Below are positions 57,894 to 64,000 of a stretch of DNA of 64,000 nucleotides, piece by piece (positions within the stretch are counted from its first letter, which is position 1; every line of letters begins with the position of its first letter). The position numbers were made by a program, and so were the translations under genes. Origin of the DNA: Endocalyx cinctus (Eukaryota > Ascomycota > Sordariomycetes > Amphisphaeriales > Apiosporaceae); assembly GCA_001600455.1 (NCBI GenBank), contig BCKC01000010.1, positions 378,144 through 442,143 of the forward strand, written 5' to 3'. The notes below the pieces were generated by a model. The model searched no databases, was not told the DNA's origin, and worked only from the letters and a program-made list of their open reading frames with translations.

Positions 57894-60125
57894 GAGATGC
57901 CGAGAAAGCCGGGAAACCGGTATGGGCAGTAGCTTGCGAACCAATGATGTCGACCTGGTCAGCCTTTCATTTGGGAGGGGGGAAGGGAGGCGGGGGCGAT
58001 TATTACCTAGGTACTAAGTGGACTCTTGGGCAATTTGCTCCCTCTCCTTTCCGTCGAGTATTGATATTTGCATGGTTATGGCAAAAAGGGGGCCAAAACA
58101 GGGCTTGCAGGGAACCTAATGTAGGTCAGAGGGATGAAAAGTAAGCAGCATATACTGGTTCGGACGACTACCCATTTCTGGACTTACTCTTACCCCTCAA
58201 GCACGCAGCCCTTTTGTCAGCTGCAAGCTTACCTCAGGTAAGTTATTAATATCATATATTATGCCCACCTCAATAGTCATTCATAACTATGTACTTCCAC
58301 GGTCCCTTGTAGACATGGTGAACTTTTAATAAGGCGTAGATAAGTGAGTGGTCTTAATCGCATGCGTATTGAGTATGGTATGATATGGTATGGTATGATG
58401 TAGTGAGTTATGGGCTGTAATTCTGACTGCTAATATGGGGTGTGTGTACCTTGGTTTTGTCAGATTATTTGCACATATTTTCGACGCGTACCAGCCTAAG
58501 TAGTCATCGTCACACATACTGCTTGGATGTAACACAATCATCACTAGATCTAAAGTAGACAGGAGATCAGTTTTACAGATTTTGAAAAGCGTACTTACAT
58601 AACATCGATGGGTATGGTTTAGTGAAATTGAGCGATTACTTTACATAAAGTTGTTATTAGGCGTTAGTTGACCATTAGTGGTTATAGGCCACGATGGCAG
58701 GATGTTAGGCAGGCAGTAGGGTAGACGATACTGGGGTTATAGTGGGGTTAGTATACTAGGTGTACCCCGGAATTTACGGAATACTTAGTGAATATTCCCT
58801 ATTATAATAGTGTTGACAGTAGATACTAGCAGTCAATTGGCGTGGTGGGGATTCCCTAATTGGGTATTTTCCTTAAGGAGGACTTAGCCAAGGGTTTTAG
58901 AACACTTGCTACCGAGAGAGAAAAAAACGAGAGAAAAAAAAAGAGGGGGGGGGGGGGGGGGGGGAGTCAAGTCGTATATATATCCATACGACGACTTCCA
59001 GTATTCTGGGCAGAGGGAGGAGTATAGAGTATATACGGAGTATACTAGATATATATATGAGATGATACAGTATTAAATTCGGATAAATAATGATTAATAC
59101 GGAATTGAGATTGAGTCACACAAACTCTCGCATTCCTAGGTGATTGAAAAGACACATTGCTTATGCATAAAATTATTCAACTCGCTCATAGTGAAGTCTA
59201 AGCACGTGGCTGGTGAGCAAGTGGTAAAAGAATCAAGCATTAATCGAGCTGAAATGCAGTGAGCAGGCACCCCAGGTTCTTCATTGGCCTGGAATACAGA
59301 TCACCGAGTTCATAATGCAGTACTTACGTCTACGGGTTCTGCATAAACCACGTTATCGGGAACCGTTCGGCTCGTTCCTTACCTTACGTCCGATATCCTC
59401 TTCTTACATTAGGAAGTAAGACACTCATTCCCATTGTGAACATGGAGGCTGAGGTGATCACCTCGCGTAGATGCTAAAGAATCCCCTCCATTGGCCAGCA
59501 TGTTGTGATAATGCGGGAATTAAGACGGAGAGGGAAATGAAACAAAAGTCATAGGGCCTACCTTTTCTTATCATCTGTCAATTTTTAGCTTAGGAGCACC
59601 TTTCCGCACAAGAATATTTCAATAATACTGAGTACGTGTTCATTATGTCTTCGATCGTGCCTGACAGAGCTCTCCCTTAAAAGAAATAAAGTAAATGAAA
59701 GGCGAGAAAATATCTCCCGTACTCTACCCCACATGCACTGGTGATAATGAATCAGTAGAGTGCTGTATGCGTATGTATGTGGGTGGGTGGGTACCGACGA
59801 TCTGCTTACACTTCCTTCAATAACCACGGAATCGGTAAATGGACTCCGTGGAATCTCCGTTATTCTTTTTTTCCTCTTTTCCTCCGATATTGCGCATTGG
59901 CTACATATAAAAACTCTTGTCTAAGCTTACGCAATATTCTGTCTAATTACTACTTGATCGTGTTGAACACAGCTACTTATTAATTGGTTTCATTTAAATC
60001 GACGTGTGTGGCGATTCTTCAACTGTTTCTTCCCCTTTCAACGCCATAGAATACTCCAAAGAACAACATAAGAATAATAGCAATTTCGTTTTGCTACAAT
60101 ATTCAAGTACTTTGTCGATCCTATA
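57894..60125. other. 2.2 kb intergenic region
   Basis: Contains TACCTAGGTA (58004), a TATGGTATGA-type imperfect tandem near 58375-58400, and a G20 run (58945-58964). Open frames at 58326-58544 and 59585-59827 lack coding features. Confidence 0.6.
58945..58964. repeat. G20 homopolymer
   Basis: Twenty consecutive G after a purine-rich A/G tract. Such a run can form a G-quadruplex and is hard to sequence accurately. Confidence 0.9.
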
Positions 60126-61955
60126 ATGGATCCTATAAAGGAGCCTGGAGGATTGGCAGCGTCGCCATCTATACAAGAGGAAAGCGAACACGATAGCGGC
60201 TCATACCAAGCTGATCCAGAGAAACAATCAATCCAGGAAAACACCGCCGCGAGCACTGATGAAAATGAACTTCAACCAACAAACCCGGATATCGTTGACT
60301 GGGATGGCCCGGACGATCCAGAAAATCCCATGAACTGGTCGTCGAGGAAGAAAATAACAACCATTACAATCGTCTCCGTACTTTCATTTTTATCGTACGT
60401 GTTCTTCGGTAGCATTATTCTCGTTGCGAAAAAGTGGTTAGTTAACATGATCACAGCCCTCTCGGATCCACAGTCACCTCGTCCGCCAGCGCAGATATAA
60501 TGGCCACGTTCAACTCGACGAGCGAGACGTTGGAGACGTTCCTGACTTCGGTTTACCTCCTCGGCTACGTCTTTGGCCCTCTCGTGCTTGCCCCGCTTTC
60601 TGAGCTGTACGGCCGAGCGGTCGTGTACAACGTGTGCAACTTCGCCTTTTTGATCTGGAACATCGCCTGCGGTCTCGCCAACAGCTTAAGCGCGCTCATC
60701 GTATTTCGGGTCCTCGCCGGACTCGCGGGCAGCGCGCCGATGACGATTGGTGCGGGGTCGATCGCCGATATGGTCCCCTTGGAGAGGCGAGGATTGGCCA
60801 TGATGGGCTGGATTTTGGGACCCGTGTTGGGACCTACCTTCGGCCCGTTGAGTATGATTTGATCAACCAAAGCATCTTTCGAATCGTGAAAACTGACCGT
60901 GAATTATTTATTAGTTGCCGGATATCTTGCCCAAGCTAAAGGGTGGAGGTGGATTTTCTGGTTGGTGTCAATACTGGTAAGCGTTCGGTTTCAAAATTAT
61001 CAAGATAACTGCAAGCATCAATTAATTCGTCGTTTTAGGCTGGAGCCGTGTTTATAGCAAGTCTAATTTTTATGCGTGAATCTTTCGCGTATACAATACT
61101 GGAACGAAAGACGAAGCGCTTAAGGAAGGAAACAGGAAATCCCAACCTTCGATCTGCTCTTGATACCGGAAAAGACCCAAAAGAACTCTTCGCAGTCGCC
61201 ATTATTCGACCAGTCAAAATGTTATTTCTATCCCCTATCGTTCTACTCCTTTCCCTTTACATGGCGACTATCTACGGGTATCAGTACCTGTTGTTTACCA
61301 CCTTCCCACGAGTCTTTGAGCAACAATATGACTTTCCCAAAAACAGTGTCGGCCTGGTGTACCTCGGTGTAGGCGTTGGATTTCTCATAGCCTTAGCTTG
61401 CAGCGCTACCCTCTCTGATAAATTGGTGGTCTCTTTGACGAAACGCTACGGCGGAGAAGCAAAACCGGAATACCGGCTCCCGATTCTGTTCGTCGGCTCA
61501 GTTTTAGCACCTATAGGGCTATTTCTGTACGGCTGGTCCGCAGAGGAGAAGGTTCATTGGATCGTGCCCATCATCGGGACCGGCTTTCTCGGAGCCGCTT
61601 CTTTCACCATAATTGTGAGTTATTACTATCACTCAGAAAACGTATACAGGCGCATTTACGAGGGTCACTTAAACTAATCTTTTTTTTTTCACAAATCAAG
61701 ATGCCGCTACTGGCTTATCTTGTCGACGCTTATACTGTTTATGCCGCATCGGCATCGGCAGCCGCGATCGTGTCTCGATCTCTGATCGGTGCCTTGCTCC
61801 CTTTGGCTGGTAACAGCATGTATAACGCTCTCGGCGTTGGGTGGGGTACTTCGGTTCTGGGATTCATCGCGGTTGCTTTTGCTCCGGTTCCTTGGATCTT
61901 TTGGAAGTACGGAGAGAGGATCCGGAAGAGCGGGATATCTCAGGTTACGTTTTGA
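60126..61955 (+). CDS. MFS transporter, DHA1 drug:proton antiporter type
   Basis: Exons 60126-60394, 60457-60851, 60915-60976, 61039-61614 and 61701-61955 give 518 residues. The N-terminus (residues 55-75) has the WDGPDDPENPMNWSSRKK signature of fungal DHA1 exporters. Twelve membrane segments follow. The loop-2/3 motif GPLVLAPLSELYGR, the SAPMTIGAGSIADM block and the GPVLGPTFGPL motif C (antiporter) are visible. The central loop is about 60 residues. Family members export antifungals, polyamines or secondary metabolites at the plasma membrane; the substrate is not readable here. It precedes the Zn2Cys6 gene by 425 bp on the same strand, a common pairing of exporter and regulator. Confidence 0.9.
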
Positions 61956-62380
61956 TTACCTATGTATGATAATTAAGCCAAGTTTGAGCGGAAGATTGAG
62001 TTAAATTAGTACTAGTATATGACATGTCAATGAATTTCTATTTCTACTACACTTTTCTTAGTTGTGAGATTCCTTTGTTACCTACATTGTACACTTGACT
62101 TCAACGAATAAGATCTGCGCATCTTCATCTTTTGAAATAGGATAGAAAAGGGAGGCCGACGAGAGAAGAATTGTAGCTTATGTAATCGGGATTCTACAGC
62201 ATCCACTCCGCGGAATTGAGCGGAAACTCCGTTCGCCCCCTTTTATTCTTCTCCCCGATGCACACTCCATTGAAGACTTCCTCACCTCTTTATCCCCATA
62301 ACAAGCTTATGCTCCCTTTGATGATTAATTCCAAATTGCTTCTGTAACTTTATTCCACGGATACTCCATTTCCGATACCC
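61956..62380. other. short intergenic region between MFS and Zn2Cys6 genes
   Basis: 425 bp, containing the transporter 3' UTR and the regulator promoter. No other feature seen. Confidence 0.6.
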
Positions 62381-64000
62381 ATGCCGAAAGACGGGTCGAG
62401 ATCCATCACATCTCGGCAGAGACCAATATCCTGCCATTTTTGCAGGGTCCGCAAACTACGATGTAGTCGCACGGCTCCCTGCTCCAACTGCGTCTCCCGC
62501 GGCATTTCTTGCGACTTAGAGCAGCCTTTACCTGTTCCTGCCCCTGCTAACAGTAGTAGTAATAATAGCGGGACTAACGCGTCCAATATTAATAATGCCG
62601 AGCACTCGGAGATTATTGAACGGCTTGATAGGCTCGAAAACTTGTTACTTTCCCAAAAGAGCGAGAGGCAGGTTCATGAAACGGGTCCTCAAATACCTTC
62701 CACTGGTGGAGAGGGTCGATCTCAACCTTCTGGCTTTTCTTCGATTTCCTCGAACCGGATGCAGAATGTCGAAGTACGAGATGTGGATGCTGCTTGGCTA
62801 GGGGATATCGATGGTGGTCGGAGACTTTCTGTAAGTTGTTTTCAGATTGAAATAAAATACGATGAGTTACCTGAAAAGATTCTCGTAGTTAGTGTTGATT
62901 GATTGTCGCTGATGCATGATTACAGGCTAAGATACTAAAAAATCGCTTCGTGCTCAGAACTTGTCCAGCTGCACAGATCGAAAGAGTGCAATCTCATACT
63001 CACCAATCAGTCCTACATTCCACAGATAACATTGAGCTGGAAAAATGTATCTGGTTACCTCCACTTGCCGAGGCTCAAGTTCTAGTAGAGAAGTTCATTC
63101 GTGTTGCCCACCACCTACCTTACGTTATCCACATCCCTTCTCTATTTTCCATCCTAGAGCATGTCTACACGAATATGAATCAGCAATCTCAGATAAAATC
63201 CGGTCACGTAATCTTGATTCTGAGCATCTTTTCAGCCGCAACATACTTCTGGACACAGGCTGATTGTGAATACGGTTTGTTCACCGCCGCCATAGAAGGC
63301 ACCAACCAGGCCTCTTTATGGGCTGAAGCTGCTGAGGACTTCCTTAGTACCGCTTGTCGAATATCTAATACATCTATTGAAGGAGTTCAAGGATCTATAA
63401 TAATTGGATTTATTAGGGCCCATCTAGGTGGGCTCCATCGGTACAGGCAGTTATTCAATACAAGTCTAACACTCGCTCGAGATTTGGGACTCCACTGTGT
63501 TGATCACCCGTGCAATTCTAGTGTGGCAAATACAGCTGATGCAGAAATCAAGCGAAGGGTATGGTGGTATATATGTTCAACGGATTGGTAATTCTTACAA
63601 TATTACTCCAGATCTTGAACAATTATCACTGACATATTTCAAACGGCGATGGCAGGGAGGAGTGGCGGTGTAGCTGAAGGTGTTTACTCCTGCCACCCAC
63701 GACACATGATAATCAAGAAGCCTCTTAACATCAACGACGATGAAATTTTCAACGGCATGGACCGCGACGAAAGATCGCTATCACGACCAACCGCCATGTC
63801 ATACACGTTACAACGAATCCGACTAGCGGAGATCTCCCGCAGCACCATCGACCGCAATCCTCTCGCCTTGGCGCATAATACGAGCGGTCTCAGCCACGAC
63901 GCCGTTATGGACATCGACACGGAGCTGCAGACGCTCATCAACGACGTCCCGGCATTCTTTTCCATCCTATCAATATCCGCGCTGATGGAGAGCTACCAAC
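62381..64000 (+). CDS. Zn2Cys6 transcription factor (3' end beyond window)
   Basis: Exons 62381-62830, 62926-63587 and 63660-64000 (continuing off the window) give at least 484 residues. The binuclear zinc cluster is complete: C18, C21, C28, C34, C37 and C44 with spacing 2-6-5-2-6. A linker and a short coiled coil (EIIERLDRLENLLLSQK, about 76-92) follow, typical of dimerising Gal4-type proteins. The fungal_trans middle homology region starts near residue 190 and shows the expected motifs (LARDLGLH, KRRVWWYIC, DW followed by SGGVAEGVYSCHPRH). Intron 2 is best closed at acceptor GGGAG (63659), which keeps the frame; the nearer GGCAG leads to a stop. The product should bind CGG-type sites in the nucleus. 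Target genes are unknown, but the adjacent transporter is a candidate. Confidence 0.9.

Overview
This window is nuclear DNA of a filamentous ascomycete (Pezizomycotina), most likely a Sordariomycete. The evidence is the many short introns (mostly 50-130 nt, GTAAGT-like donors, CTAAT-like branch sites), fungal-only families (Zn2Cys6 regulator, sedolisin, DUF3468-type protein, YAT-family permease), and replication and proteasome proteins that read as fungal orthologues. Gene density is low, about one gene per 4 kb. Intergenic DNA is AT-rich and full of homopolymers and short tandem repeats. I see no transposon ORF, rRNA, tRNA or CRISPR array.

Layout. 0-10 kb: a possible gene 3' end, a small conserved orphan (minus strand), the proteasome ATPase Rpt3 (plus), and the folliculin-family TORC1 regulator Lst7 (minus). 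10-19 kb: a 9.2 kb stretch with no convincing gene. 19-32 kb: a tandem DUF427 protein (minus), a classical tyrosine phosphatase (minus), DNA ligase I (plus), an aldose 1-epimerase (minus), a nuclear-looking orphan with two RVxF motifs (plus), and the cytochrome oxidase assembly factor Cox20 (minus). 32.7-39.7 kb: DNA polymerase epsilon catalytic subunit Pol2, divergent from COX20. 43-48 kb: a DUF3468-type regulator-like protein (plus) and an amino-acid permease (minus). 50-64 kb is more accessory in character: a secreted/surface protein, a secreted sedolisin peptidase, an MFS drug-type transporter, and a Zn2Cys6 regulator cut by the window end.

How the genes relate. The left and centre are housekeeping: protein turnover, nutrient signalling, replication (LIG1 and POL2 about 6 kb apart) and respiratory assembly. 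The right side handles the outside world: amino-acid uptake, extracellular proteolysis, efflux and a neighbouring regulator. I did not find a clearly new multi-gene system. The best leads are: a perfect 20-bp hairpin built from codon repeats inside the DUF427 gene; tandem MIU-like helices in the N-terminus of DNA ligase I; the orphan protein with two RVxF (PP1-docking) motifs; eight exact copies of the palindrome TACCTAGGTA, all outside coding sequence; and the gene-free 9 kb block. Splice sites were assigned by eye from reading-frame continuity and family conservation.
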